A stretch of DNA of 13,974 nt from Acidobacteriaceae bacterium. GTDB taxonomy: Bacteria; Acidobacteriota; Terriglobia; Bryobacterales; Bryobacteraceae. How positions within the stretch are numbered: position 1 is the first letter of the stretch; each line of letters begins with the position of its first letter. The position numbers and the translations under genes are program-made. Under the pieces are notes generated by a model. That model saw only the letters and a list, made by a program, of their open reading frames with translations, was not told the DNA's origin and did no database searches. The DNA is taken from the NCBI GenBank assembly GCA_019246575.1, contig JAFAQG010000085.1, positions 1 to 13,974 on the forward strand, written 5' to 3'. Below are positions 1 to 7,357 of this stretch, one piece after another.

Positions 1-291
1 AGCATACTCCGTTACCAGAGCCTCCGCCCAATCCGCGGAATCGACGCCCGCAAGCTCCGCCGAGCGCGCCCCGATGTTGCTGAACTCCGCAGGAATCGGA
101 TCGGCACGCGTGAGCTGGTAAGTGCCGAAAGCATAGTGCCAGCCATACTGCTTGATGCGGCGCTTGGCCGTCACGCCGTGCATCTGAAAGCTCCGGAAAC
201 CGATAGTCCGGATGAAGGAAAGGAGTTCCTCCTCTTCGGATTCCGAAAGGAACTCAGCACGGAAGATTAGTCCCGGCGGTAAGTCTTGCAT
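1..291 (-). CDS. AlkB-like 2OG-Fe(II) dioxygenase, N-terminal part (cut by window edge)
   Basis: The first 97 codons are present, from an ATG at 291-289 (minus), and the frame stays open to the left edge. The fragment starts MQDLPPGLIF, then an acidic helix (residues 16-27), then FQMHGVTAKRR (35-45) and YGWHYAF (49-55), followed by ADPIP (63-67). This order matches the N-terminal region of bacterial AlkB-like alpha-ketoglutarate-dependent dioxygenases, where the FxxHGxxxKRR and YGWxY segments form the substrate-side lid. Family members oxidatively remove alkyl groups from nucleic acids, or in some branches act on tRNA or protein. The iron-binding HxD...H and the 2OG-binding Arg lie further downstream and are outside the window, so activity cannot be judged. 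It is divergent from the DUF4126 gene. The family call is fairly secure; the substrate is unknown. Confidence 0.8.
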   Translation of the reverse strand, partial: MQDLPPGLIFRAEFLSESEEEELLSFIRTIGFRSFQMHGVTAKRRIKQYGWHYAFGTYQLTRADPIPAEFSNIGARSAELAGVDSADWAEALVTEYA

Positions 292-336
292 CGGTACACA
301 TTCAATCTAGCCCTCACGGGACCAATCGGGCGGCGC

Positions 337-342
337 TATAAC
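337..342 (+). promoter_or_regulatory. Possible -10 box (TATAAC) before the DUF4126 gene
   Basis: TATAAC lies in the 57-base divergent gap and ends 6 bases before the GTG chosen as start. Transcription would begin at or very near that codon, giving a leaderless or nearly leaderless message. No convincing -35 box is seen 16-18 bases upstream. The call is weak and rests on position and the hexamer alone. Confidence 0.2.
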
Positions 343-348
343 GGTTTT

Positions 349-972
349 GTGGATCTAAGCACGCTCGGGTTTGCGTTCGGGTCGGCTTGGCTGTCCGGCA
401 TCAACCTGTATGCGACCGTGCTGGTCTTGGGCCTTCTACAACGCTTTCACCTCGCGCAGCTCCCGGGCGACCTTCAATACCTCGCGCACGGCTGGGTAAT
501 CGCACTTGCGGCTACGCTGTATGTCATTCAGTTCATCGCCGACAAAATACCCGTCGTCGATTCGGTGTGGGACGCGGTGCACACATTTATTCGCATACCG
601 GCCGGCGCTGCTCTCGCCGCCAGTGCCTTCGCGCATTTTGATCCGCAGGTTCGCATATTAGCGATGCTGCTCGGCGGCGGTGTCGCACTCACCTCGCACG
701 GCGCTAAAAGCGCAACCAGGCTGGCGGCCAACACATCGCCTGAACCTTTCTCAAATGCTGCACTCAGTTTAATTGGCGATGCCGTGGCGTTCGTTGGCAC
801 TTTGCTCATGTCCTTTCACCCCGCGGTCGTGTTCGGCATCGTGGTAGCTGCTGTGGTCTTGTCTGTCCTGTTGTTCCGATACACTTTCCGCGCTTTGAAA
901 CGGCTGTTCGGGCCATCGCGTACTCAACCCGCCGCTAAACGTATCGATTCCGTTTCACTGCCCCGGTTCTGA
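349..972 (+). CDS. DUF4126 family integral membrane protein
   Basis: The protein has 207 residues from GTG 349, with about five or six hydrophobic segments (roughly 7-30, 48-66, 84-96, 102-118, 137-155, 158-178) and a basic C-terminus. The stretches SGINLYATVLVLGLLQRF (16-33), ADKIPVVDSVWDAVHTFIR (64-82) and the following PAG are typical of DUF4126, a family of bacterial inner-membrane proteins with no established function. The open frame continues upstream to a TTG at 286, but that extension (MHRYTFNLALT...) is not family-like and would overlap the divergent AlkB-like gene. GTG 349 puts the conserved core at the N-terminus. No Shine-Dalgarno sequence is seen. The function is not known and the context does not suggest one. 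Confidence 0.8.
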   Translation: MDLSTLGFAFGSAWLSGINLYATVLVLGLLQRFHLAQLPGDLQYLAHGWVIALAATLYVIQFIADKIPVVDSVWDAVHTFIRIPAGAALAASAFAHFDPQVRILAMLLGGGVALTSHGAKSATRLAANTSPEPFSNAALSLIGDAVAFVGTLLMSFHPAVVFGIVVAAVVLSVLLFRYTFRALKRLFGPSRTQPAAKRIDSVSLPRF

Positions 973-1020
973 GTGCTTCAGCTCTGCGCAAAACGCCTTG
1001 AGCGGAAGCCGCCTGGCTCC

Positions 1021-1029
1021 TGCTACAAT
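1021..1029 (+). promoter_or_regulatory. Candidate extended -10 promoter for apt
   Basis: TGC followed by TACAAT forms an extended -10 element (TGn plus a five-of-six match to TATAAT). A TTGAGC at 998-1003 resembles a -35 box, but its 20-base spacing is too long, so the TG extension would have to compensate. The predicted start near 1036 gives a leader of only about 12 bases before the apt ATG, and no Shine-Dalgarno sequence is visible in it. This element may drive apt and the genes after it. Confidence 0.5.
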
Positions 1030-1047
1030 CACCTTCTGCCACAGACT

Positions 1048-1590
1048 ATGACCGCGCCCACCGCTCGCCTCTCGACGGATCACCTAAAGCAACTCATCCG
1101 CGAAGTGCCGGATTTCCCGAAGCCCGGAATCAATTTCTACGACATCACTACGCTGTTGAAGAACAAGGCCGGGTTCCGCGAGACCGTTGACCAGTTGGCA
1201 GCGCATTACCGCAATATGCCCGTGGACCTGGTAGTCGGCATTGAGGCCCGGGGGTACTTTTTCGCACCTGGCTTGGCGCATGCGCTCGGAGCTGGCTTCG
1301 TTCCCGTGCGTAAGCCGAAAAAGCTGCCGCACACGGTCAAGAGCGTTCAATATGATCTTGAGTACGGAACCGATGCCCTTGAAATTCACGCCGACGCCGT
1401 TGAACCCGGCCAAAACGTGCTCATCATTGACGATGTTCTAGCCACAGGTGGAACCGCCTCCGCTGTCGCTCGCCTGATTGAGACCATAGGTGGCCGGATT
1501 GCCGGGCTTGGTTTCGTAATAGAGCTTACATTTCTGAACGGCAGGCAGAAGCTGAACGGCTACAATGTTTTCTCGCTCATCCAATACTGA
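1048..1590 (+). CDS. apt: Adenine phosphoribosyltransferase
   Basis: This cytosolic purine-salvage enzyme makes AMP and pyrophosphate from adenine and PRPP. The 180 residues are the usual length. Motifs in order are [14 protein letters not shown] (24-37), [14 protein letters not shown] (64-77), the flexible-loop region [13 protein letters not shown] (85-97) and the PRPP-binding motif [14 protein letters not shown] (124-137) with its two acidic residues. The frame is open back to a GTG at 973, directly after the DUF4126 stop, but the 25 extra residues are not family-like and would place the candidate promoter inside the gene. ATG 1048 is therefore preferred. The stop is 3 bases before ispE. 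Prs, two genes downstream, makes the PRPP this enzyme uses. Confidence 0.95.
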   Translation: MTAPTARLSTDHLKQLIREVPDFPKPGINFYDITTLLKNKAGFRETVDQLAAHYRNMPVDLVVGIEARGYFFAPGLAHALGAGFVPVRKPKKLPHTVKSVQYDLEYGTDALEIHADAVEPGQNVLIIDDVLATGGTASAVARLIETIGGRIAGLGFVIELTFLNGRQKLNGYNVFSLIQY

Positions 1591-1593
1591 ACG

Positions 1594-2538
1594 GTGAACG
1601 TAACGGTTCCTTGCTTCGCCAAGCTCAACCTCGACCTCCGCGTCCTTTATAAGCGCGACGATGGGTACCACGAACTCCGAACTATCTTTCAAACCATTAA
1701 CTTGAAAGATCGGTTACACATTGAGTTCAGGCCTGACAGGAAAACTCACATTGAGGTTAGTAGCTCGGTTTACATCCCTGACAACCTGGTAGTTCGTTCC
1801 GCAAAACTGCTCCTTGATTACCTGAAGGTCTCCGGTTGGGTTCGTTTCGCATTATCGAAGATCATCCCCTTGGGGGCGGGCCTCGGTGGCGGTTCGAGCA
1901 ACGCTGCGGCGGTTCTTCTCGCCTTACCCGCCCTGATCGGCAAGAAAATCCCGTATCCGGACCTGGTTCGTTTGGCAGAATCGCTAGGCAGCGATGTCCC
2001 CTTCTTTTTACAAGGCGGCACCGCACTGGGCTTGGGGCGGGGAACCGAACTGTACCCGTTACCGGACCAGCCGCCCCGCCACGCCGTGGTCGTCGTTGCA
2101 CCCGGCATCCACGTTTCCACACCAGAGGCGTACCGGAGTCTCGGCCGTTCGTTGACTTCGCCTTCAGTCTCCCCTATCCTGAGAGAGTTTCAGGCGATTA
2201 CCTGGAATCTGGACCGTCCCGGTCTGGACACTCTCCCGCTGACTAATGACTTCCAACTACCGGTGCTTAGGGCTCACCCCTCTTTGGCCAATCTGGCGCG
2301 GAAGTTGCAGCGGCTCGGAGCGAGACCTGCCCTGATGACCGGCAGTGGATCGGCTCTGTTCGGAATTTTTCCAAGTGCCGAGGCGGCTGAACGCGCAGCC
2401 GCCGACTTCCCGGCGTTGATGGCGTTCCCAGTTCGCTTCGTTTCGCGGCGGCAATACGCGCGCGCATGGCGTCACGCGCTCGGATCTGCTGCCGAAGGAA
2501 GTTGTTTTGCCAACCGTAGATCAGGCCGCAAAGGATAG
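1594..2538 (+). CDS. ispE: 4-diphosphocytidyl-2-C-methyl-D-erythritol kinase (GHMP kinase)
   Basis: IspE phosphorylates CDP-methylerythritol with ATP in the non-mevalonate (MEP) isoprenoid pathway. The chain starts at GTG 1594 with the typical AKLNLDL (9-15, containing catalytic Lys10) and DDGYHEL (22-28). The GHMP ATP-binding loop PLGAGLGGGSSNAAA spans 92-106, GSDVPFFL (132-139) carries the catalytic Asp134, and the C-terminal TGSGSALFGIF (249-259) is conserved. At 314 residues it is slightly longer than usual because of a basic tail (about 290-314) whose codons also hold the ribosome-binding site of prs. It lies 3 bases after apt and 4 bases before prs, so coupled translation is likely. An ispE-prs pairing is common in bacteria. 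Confidence 0.95.
   Translation: MNVTVPCFAKLNLDLRVLYKRDDGYHELRTIFQTINLKDRLHIEFRPDRKTHIEVSSSVYIPDNLVVRSAKLLLDYLKVSGWVRFALSKIIPLGAGLGGGSSNAAAVLLALPALIGKKIPYPDLVRLAESLGSDVPFFLQGGTALGLGRGTELYPLPDQPPRHAVVVVAPGIHVSTPEAYRSLGRSLTSPSVSPILREFQAITWNLDRPGLDTLPLTNDFQLPVLRAHPSLANLARKLQRLGARPALMTGSGSALFGIFPSAEAAERAAADFPALMAFPVRFVSRRQYARAWRHALGSAAEGSCFANRRSGRKG
2531..2535 (+). promoter_or_regulatory. Ribosome-binding site deciding the prs start
   Basis: AAGGA lies 7 bases before ATG 2543, inside the last ispE codons. It favours ATG 2543 over an in-frame TTG at 2507, which would add 12 residues absent from typical PRPP synthetases. Confidence 0.65.
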
Positions 2539-2542
2539 TACG

Positions 2543-3514
2543 ATGGCCGCTCCCAGACTCGTTCGAGCTCTGTACACCGAATTCAAAATTTTCAGCGGCA
2601 CTGCGAATCCGGCGCTTACGGACGAGATCTGCCAGGCACTTGGCTGTCCCGTGGGTTCCGCCATGATCAAACAGTTCGCTGACGGCGAGACTTACCTGCA
2701 GATCCAGGAAAACGTGCGCGGCGCGGACGTTTTCGTCGTCCAACCGACCTGCACGCCGGTCGATCACAACTTGATGCAATTACTCCTTATGCTGGACGCA
2801 CTTAAGCGCGCCAGTGCGGAACGCATCACAGCAGTGATACCCTATTATGGATACGCGCGGCAGGACCGGAAAGACAAGCCGCGCATGCCGATCTCCGCGA
2901 AACTCGTCGCCAGCATTCTCGAAACGTCTGGCGCGAACCGGGTTCTTGCGGTCGATTTGCACGCTGCCCAGATCCAGGGCTTTTTCGACATACCGGTCGA
3001 TCACCTGTTCGCCGCGCCGGTCATGGTCGAGTACTTTGACGACCGGTACGATCCGCGAGATTTGACCGTCGTCTCGCCGGATGCCGGCGGCGTGGAGCGC
3101 GCTCGTGCCTTCGCGAAGCGATTGAATGCGCCGCTGGCGATCATCGATAAGCGTCGGACAGATGCGAACGTCGCCGAGGTGATGAACATTATCGGCGATG
3201 TTCGCGGGAAACATTGTTTGATAGTGGACGATTTAGTAGACACGGCGGGTACGCTGGTAAAGGGTGTGGAGGCGCTGCTCGCGCAAGGCGCAACAACTGT
3301 GAGCGCTTGTGCGACGCACGCCGTGCTTTCCGGGCCGGCCGTGGAGCGAGTTTGCAGTTCTCCTGTTAAGGAGTTGTTGGTGACAAACTCGATTCCGCTA
3401 GCGCCCGATGCTGCGAGGTGCGGGAAAATTCGCGTGCTGTCGATTGCGCCGCTTCTGGCGCGCGGAATCCAGTCGATCCACGAGGGCGGCTCCATCAGCA
3501 CACTGTTCGTTTGA
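2543..3514 (+). CDS. prs: Ribose-phosphate pyrophosphokinase (PRPP synthetase)
   Basis: Prs makes PRPP from ribose 5-phosphate and ATP, supplying purine, pyrimidine, histidine, tryptophan and NAD synthesis and salvage. The 323 residues are close to the family norm. Visible motifs are FADGETYLQIQENVRG (45-60), the ATP-binding loop YYGYARQDRK (101-110) and PISAKLVA (116-123), the metal-site DLHAAQIQGFFD (138-149), SPDAGG (178-183), the catalytic-loop DKRR (202-205) and the PRPP loop LIVDDLVDTAGTL (226-238). DTAGT is the Bacillus-like form of this loop. The C-terminus SISTLFV is typical. It lies 4 bases after ispE and 9 before rplY. The sequence shows nothing unusual in its active site. Confidence 0.97.
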   Translation: MAAPRLVRALYTEFKIFSGTANPALTDEICQALGCPVGSAMIKQFADGETYLQIQENVRGADVFVVQPTCTPVDHNLMQLLLMLDALKRASAERITAVIPYYGYARQDRKDKPRMPISAKLVASILETSGANRVLAVDLHAAQIQGFFDIPVDHLFAAPVMVEYFDDRYDPRDLTVVSPDAGGVERARAFAKRLNAPLAIIDKRRTDANVAEVMNIIGDVRGKHCLIVDDLVDTAGTLVKGVEALLAQGATTVSACATHAVLSGPAVERVCSSPVKELLVTNSIPLAPDAARCGKIRVLSIAPLLARGIQSIHEGGSISTLFV

Positions 3515-3523
3515 GGTAAAGGG

Positions 3524-4213
3524 ATGAGACGAGATATTACGATCGCCGCCGAGGAAAGAGACTCCCGTGGCAAAAACGAGGCGCGCCGTCTACGCGCGAA
3601 AGGCTCCATGCCTGCGGTTGTCTATGGCGGTCCTGCAGGACCACAGGCGGTTGCTGTGAATCCGAAGGAGGTTAACCGAATTCTCAACAGTAAGACGGGC
3701 CACAACACTATCTTCAATTTGAGACTCGGAGAACAAGATAGTCTGCCGGTGATGGTTGTCGACTGGCAGTACGATCCCATCAAGGATTCGCTGCTTCACG
3801 TCGATCTCAAGCGCATCGATCTCTCCAAACGCATCTCTGTTGCCGTTCCGGTTGTGACCCAGGGCGATCCGAAAGGAGTGAAAGTCCAGGGCGGTCTGCA
3901 CGAGATCGTCACTCGCGAGATCCAGGTTGAGTGCCTGCCGGATGAAATCCCGGAGCAGTTCACGGTCGACGTTTCCGAGCTCATGATCGGGCAAAGCATC
4001 CGTGCGGCCGACATCTCTCTACCCGGCTCGCTGAAGCTGTTGAGCCCTGCCGATACGGTTATTTCCCACGTGGTCTCGTTGAGAGCTGAAGAGACCACAA
4101 CGGCTGTCACTGGCGGTGAAGCCGCCGCTCCCGCTGGTGAACCGGAAGTGATTAAGAAAGGTAAGAAGGAGGAGGGTGCTGCAGCAGAACCCGCCGCCCC
4201 CAAGAAGAAATAA
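3524..4213 (+). CDS. rplY: Large ribosomal subunit protein bL25, CTC/TL5 type
   Basis: L25 binds 5S rRNA in the 50S subunit. This is the long two-domain form (CTC/TL5). The N-terminal L25 domain (about 4-94) contains NEARRLRAKGSMPAVVYG (18-35) and HVDLKRID (92-99). A beta-rich C-terminal domain (about 102-188) includes QVECLPDEIPEQFTVD (134-149). The last 40 residues are a low-complexity tail rich in Ala, Glu, Pro and Lys, probably disordered. Total length is 229 residues. GAGGT at 3513-3517, overlapping the prs stop, is a good ribosome-binding site 6 bases before ATG 3524. In Bacillus the CTC form is a general-stress protein; no stress promoter was seen here. A 38-base gap separates it from pth. 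Confidence 0.95.
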   Translation: MRRDITIAAEERDSRGKNEARRLRAKGSMPAVVYGGPAGPQAVAVNPKEVNRILNSKTGHNTIFNLRLGEQDSLPVMVVDWQYDPIKDSLLHVDLKRIDLSKRISVAVPVVTQGDPKGVKVQGGLHEIVTREIQVECLPDEIPEQFTVDVSELMIGQSIRAADISLPGSLKLLSPADTVISHVVSLRAEETTTAVTGGEAAAPAGEPEVIKKGKKEEGAAAEPAAPKKK

Positions 4214-4251
4214 ACTGAGCCGCGACCGCGAGGGAGTGGTTAGTTGTTTGA

Positions 4252-4884
4252 ATGTCTGAAACGTCCGACGATGCCGGCGAACATACAATCCTCATCCGCT
4301 GCATTGTGGGACTGGGGAATCCCGGTACGCGTTATCAGGACACCCCTCACAATATCGGGTTCAAGGTCATTGACGAGCTTGCCCGGCGCTACTCGATCCA
4401 TTTGACGAAGGGGGAAGGGAACACGCTTGTAGGAAGCGGCAGGATCCGTGACCTCGGTGTGATGCTCGCGAAGCCTCAGACGTTCATGAACAATTCAGGA
4501 GCGGGCGTCAGCTCGGTGCTCCGGTATCGGAACCTGACGAACGAGAACCTGGTTGTGGTGTATGACGAACTCGATCTTCCGTGGACCGCATTGCGGATCA
4601 AGAAGAACGGTTCGGCGGCTGGACACAACGGTGTCAAGTCGATAATCGCTGCTTTGAACACGAACGTGTTCACTCGGGTTCGGGTCGGTATACGCCCGCA
4701 AAACCTGAACGAAGGCGCAGCGGTTTACGTTCTCGCCCCTTTTCGGCGCGAGATGAGGATGGAGGTGGAGGAAGTGGTGTCGTATACCGCGGACGCCGTC
4801 GAATCCATCGTTGTCGAAGGCGTCGATAAGGCCATGGCGAAATTCAATCGCCGCGCCCGAGGCATACAAGAAGAGGAACAATGA
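4252..4884 (+). CDS. pth: Peptidyl-tRNA hydrolase
   Basis: Pth hydrolyses peptidyl-tRNAs released from stalled ribosomes so that the tRNA can be reused. All catalytic and binding positions are visible: GLGNPG with Asn23, TPHNIGF with the catalytic His33, TFMNNSG with Asn80, YDELDLP with Asp105, and GHNG with Asn126. The chain is 210 residues, with an N-terminal extension of about 14 polar residues before the first strand ([11 protein letters not shown]) compared with E. coli Pth. There is no methionine nearer the core, so ATG 4252 is kept, although no close ribosome-binding site is seen (a GAGGGAG lies about 20 bases upstream). Its last four bases overlap the rpsF start (ATGA), indicating translational coupling. 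The rplY-pth-rpsF order is widely conserved. Confidence 0.95.
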   Translation: MSETSDDAGEHTILIRCIVGLGNPGTRYQDTPHNIGFKVIDELARRYSIHLTKGEGNTLVGSGRIRDLGVMLAKPQTFMNNSGAGVSSVLRYRNLTNENLVVVYDELDLPWTALRIKKNGSAAGHNGVKSIIAALNTNVFTRVRVGIRPQNLNEGAAVYVLAPFRREMRMEVEEVVSYTADAVESIVVEGVDKAMAKFNRRARGIQEEEQ

Positions 4885-5339
4885 ACAGAATATACGAAGA
4901 ATTGTTCATCGTCCGTCCCGATGCGACCGACGAAGAAGTGGATCCTTTCATCGAGCAACTGCGAAACGTGATCACCCATGCCGGCGGCACGTTGGACAAA
5001 ACGGAAAAATGGGGCGTGCGCAAACTCGCCTACCGGGTTGTGAAGTACAACGAGGGGCAGTACATCCTGCTTCAGTTTTCCGCCACTCCGGACACTGTGA
5101 AAGAAGTGGAGCGGCGTCTGCGCGTTGCCGATCTGGTGCTGAAGTTTATTACCGTGCGCATAGACGAGAAACTAAAGCGGATTGAGAAGCGCAGGAAAGC
5201 TCGCGAAAAACGTGCTGCACGCAGACCCGCTCCGCCGGTTTCGGCGCCGGCTGTTGCATCGCCATTGTTGCCGCCCGAACCCCCAGCGCCGATGCCTGGA
5301 GCGCCCGGTGCACCCGCGCCGGCTGAGAAGCCGCAATAA
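4881..5339 (+). CDS. rpsF: Small ribosomal subunit protein bS6 with extended C-terminal tail
   Basis: S6 pairs with S18 on the platform of the 30S subunit. Residues 1-96 form the normal S6 fold: [11 protein letters not shown] (5-15), [16 protein letters not shown] (36-51) and a final strand VLKFITVRI (86-94). The remaining 56 residues are unusual: a Lys/Arg-rich stretch (about 98-115) followed by a Pro/Ala-rich, low-complexity tail ending EKPQ. Total length is 152 residues, against 95-135 in most bacteria. The Glu-rich end that RimK extends in E. coli is absent. AGAGGA at 4872-4877 is the likely ribosome-binding site, though close to the ATG. The start overlaps the pth stop by 4 bases. No ssb gene separates rpsF from rpsR, unlike in many Firmicutes. 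Confidence 0.95.
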   Translation: MNRIYEELFIVRPDATDEEVDPFIEQLRNVITHAGGTLDKTEKWGVRKLAYRVVKYNEGQYILLQFSATPDTVKEVERRLRVADLVLKFITVRIDEKLKRIEKRRKAREKRAARRPAPPVSAPAVASPLLPPEPPAPMPGAPGAPAPAEKPQ

Positions 5340-5354
5340 ACATGGTCAGGAAAT

Positions 5355-5361
5355 AAGAGGA
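5355..5361 (+). promoter_or_regulatory. Ribosome-binding site of rpsR
   Basis: AAGAGGA lies 8 bases before ATG 5370 in the 30-base rpsF-rpsR gap. It is a good match to the anti-Shine-Dalgarno sequence and supports that start. Confidence 0.6.
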
Positions 5362-5369
5362 AAATCGTT

Positions 5370-5675
5370 ATGCCAACAGAGCAAAAAGGCGGTCGCCCCA
5401 TTGCAGCTTCGCAACGCCCCACCGGCGGCGATAAAGCAATTGCCACGGGCAAAAAGCAATACTTCCGGCGGAAGAAGGTGTGCCGGTTCTGTGTCGATAA
5501 GGTTGACGATATCAATTACAAGGACATCAAACTGTTGTCCGGTTTCATCTCGGAGCGGGGTAAAATTACGCCACGACGCATCTCCGGCGTGTGCACGCCC
5601 CATCAGAAGCGTCTAAGCGAGGCCATCAAGCAAGCGCGCAACATCGCGCTTATACCGTTCGCTGCGCGCATTTGA
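5370..5675 (+). CDS. rpsR: Small ribosomal subunit protein bS18
   Basis: S18 binds S6 and 16S rRNA on the 30S platform. The chain of 101 residues has a basic, probably flexible N-terminus (1-30) and then the S18 core YFRRKKVCRFC (31-41), YKDIKLLSGFISERGKI (50-66), PRRISGVCTPHQ (68-79) and ARNIALIPF (89-97). Cys38, Cys41, Cys75 and His78 form a CxxC...CxxH set, so this appears to be the zinc-binding (C+) version of S18. It is flanked by rpsF and rplI, the classic S6-S18-L9 arrangement. Confidence 0.96.
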   Translation: MPTEQKGGRPIAASQRPTGGDKAIATGKKQYFRRKKVCRFCVDKVDDINYKDIKLLSGFISERGKITPRRISGVCTPHQKRLSEAIKQARNIALIPFAARI

Positions 5676-5681
5676 TAGGAG
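5676..5681 (+). promoter_or_regulatory. Ribosome-binding site of rplI
   Basis: TAGGAG lies 7 bases before ATG 5689, directly after the rpsR stop. It has good spacing and sequence. Confidence 0.6.
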
Positions 5682-5688
5682 CGAAAAC

Positions 5689-6135
5689 ATGGAAGTCATT
5701 TTGAGAGAAGACGTCGAGAAAGTCGGCGCGCGTGGGAGCGTCGTCAAGGTTGCCGACGGTTACGCGCGCAATTTTTTGCTGCCGAAACGGCTGGCCGTAC
5801 TCGCGACGGATGCTAACAAGAAAATTGTCGACCAGGAACGCGAAGCTCACTTGCGGCGTGAAGCGAAGGTGAAGAGCGAGGCAGAAGACCTTTCGAAGCT
5901 GATGGCGAACCTTACGGTTACGCTTCGCCATCGCGCAGGCGAGAACAATCAGCTGTTCGGCTCGGTAACGGCGAAAGACATCGCCGACGCACTCGAAGGT
6001 CAGAAGTTCCACGTCGATCGCCGGAAGATTCAACTGGATCAACCGATTCGAACTCTTGGCGACCACAAAGTTAGCCTGCGGCTACACCGTGACGTGTCGA
6101 CCGACATCAACGTGATCGTCGAACCCGAGCAGTAA
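5689..6135 (+). CDS. rplI: Large ribosomal subunit protein bL9
   Basis: L9 binds 23S rRNA near the L1 stalk and extends from the 50S subunit on a long helix. The 148 residues are standard length. The N-terminal rRNA-binding domain includes MEVILREDVEKVGARG (1-16) and the signature GYARNFLLPKRLA (24-36). A long charged connecting helix covers about 42-74. The C-terminal domain contains NNQLFGSVTAKDIADAL (86-102) and ends with strands around 127-145. It is preceded by a good ribosome-binding site and ends 7 bases before the HEAT-repeat gene, so the two may be co-transcribed. Confidence 0.97.
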   Translation: MEVILREDVEKVGARGSVVKVADGYARNFLLPKRLAVLATDANKKIVDQEREAHLRREAKVKSEAEDLSKLMANLTVTLRHRAGENNQLFGSVTAKDIADALEGQKFHVDRRKIQLDQPIRTLGDHKVSLRLHRDVSTDINVIVEPEQ

Positions 6136-6142
6136 CGCGCTC

Positions 6143-7348
6143 GTGTTTCTCGAGCCAAATAATCTCGCGCAATACACGCCTACCCAGATTCTCGAATCGG
6201 CGGCGCAAGGTCACGTCGGTTTGGATCATCGGTTTCTACACTCGTTAGTCGACAGGCGCGACGAAGCGCTTCCCGCTGTTCTCGGTTTCGCAAAACGGGA
6301 TCGCGATAGTGATGCCGTCGATCTTACTCCAGAATTGATTGCACTGTTGCGGCACTGGAGAACGCCCGAGGCTGTTCCCTGCCTGATCGACTACATTTGG
6401 GAAGATCCGGAAGAGATTGCAGATGAGGTGATCGAGGCACTGGTCGAGATCGGCGCGCCGGCTATCGAGCCGCTGATTGCGCTCCGCGGCGAGCTGGATA
6501 ACTCAGCCGGCGAGGAGATAGATTTCATCCTCGATCACGTTAAAGCTGCGGCCGCCGACCCGTCGACGCTGGAGCCGTTTGACATCTGGGCCGAATACCC
6601 GGAGCAAGCGGATGTACCCATTGAGTTATTGAGCGAGGACGAGCGCACGGAATTGCTCACACACCCGGTTGAAGCTGTCCGGCTCGCAGCCGCGGGTTCG
6701 TTCTTCAATCGAGAGCTGAGTGACGTGCAGAAACACAAACTGTTGAGCGCTGCCCAGCATGACGAATCGGCGGCGGTGCGCGGCAAATGCTGGGAGGCTC
6801 TTCTGACGGCAACCGAAGATAACACCGTCGTTGAGGCTATGCTTCAAAGAATGCGCGCCGGCGATGTCTCGTCCCTTGAGTGTGGAGGCTTGCTCGTCGG
6901 GCTTTCTTCGGAAGCCGATCGCAATGAAGTGCGGGTGGCCATGAATGAGCTGTACGAAACCACAGAGGGCCGTGCCAAAGCACTCGAAGCGATGTGGCGC
7001 TCCTTGCATCCGAGCTTCCGTGAGAAGTTCGCCAAGCACCTGGACGACTCCGACCTCGAAGTGCGACGCAGCGCAGTTTGGGGCATCGGGTATTACGGCA
7101 TCAAAACTGAATTGGATAGTCTCCGTAAGTTGTTCGAGGACGAAGATCTTCGGTCCGACGCCTTATTTGCCTATGCGCTGGCAGTTCCGGGCGAAGTTTC
7201 CCGCGGCCGTATGAAAGGTCTTCTGACCCGCATCGAGAAGGATGCGCGCGGCGTTTCCGAGATGGAAGAGGAACTGGTCAAGACCGCACTCGATGAACGG
7301 TTGATGTTGGCGGGCAAGGAACCATTTTTCGCAATGCAAGAAGACTAG
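6143..7348 (+). CDS. HEAT-repeat-like alpha-helical protein of unknown function
   Basis: This is an acidic protein of 401 residues with no signal peptide or membrane segment, so it is probably cytosolic. Several helix-turn-helix units resemble HEAT or PBS-lyase repeats: around 73-116 (EAVPCLIDYI..., then IEALVEIGAPAIEPLIAL), 171-220 (LLTHPVEAVRLAAAGSF, then ESAAVRGKCWEALL) and 296-345 (FAKHLDDSDLEVRRSAVWGI). Such repeats usually form scaffolds that bind proteins or nucleic acids. No catalytic motif is seen. The start is GTG 6143, 7 bases after rplI, with no clear ribosome-binding site, so the exact start is less certain. It sits between rplI and an O-methyltransferase with only 9 bases to the latter. 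A link to translation or tRNA modification is possible but is inference from position only. Confidence 0.8.
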   Translation: MFLEPNNLAQYTPTQILESAAQGHVGLDHRFLHSLVDRRDEALPAVLGFAKRDRDSDAVDLTPELIALLRHWRTPEAVPCLIDYIWEDPEEIADEVIEALVEIGAPAIEPLIALRGELDNSAGEEIDFILDHVKAAAADPSTLEPFDIWAEYPEQADVPIELLSEDERTELLTHPVEAVRLAAAGSFFNRELSDVQKHKLLSAAQHDESAAVRGKCWEALLTATEDNTVVEAMLQRMRAGDVSSLECGGLLVGLSSEADRNEVRVAMNELYETTEGRAKALEAMWRSLHPSFREKFAKHLDDSDLEVRRSAVWGIGYYGIKTELDSLRKLFEDEDLRSDALFAYALAVPGEVSRGRMKGLLTRIEKDARGVSEMEEELVKTALDERLMLAGKEPFFAMQED

Positions 7349-7357
7349 GTCTAAGCA

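Noticed and set aside
973..1047. GTG 973 as an earlier apt start
   Set aside because: The extra 25 residues do not fit the family and would include the candidate promoter; ATG 1048 gives the standard N-terminus.
3001..3609. Minus-strand open frame (202 codons) opposite prs and rplY
   Set aside because: The plus-strand genes are unmistakable, and this frame has no recognisable domain or start signal.
4740..4880. S6-S18 autoregulatory RNA motif upstream of rpsF
   Set aside because: The upstream region is pth coding sequence overlapping rpsF. I could not identify the expected bulged CCG hairpin with confidence.
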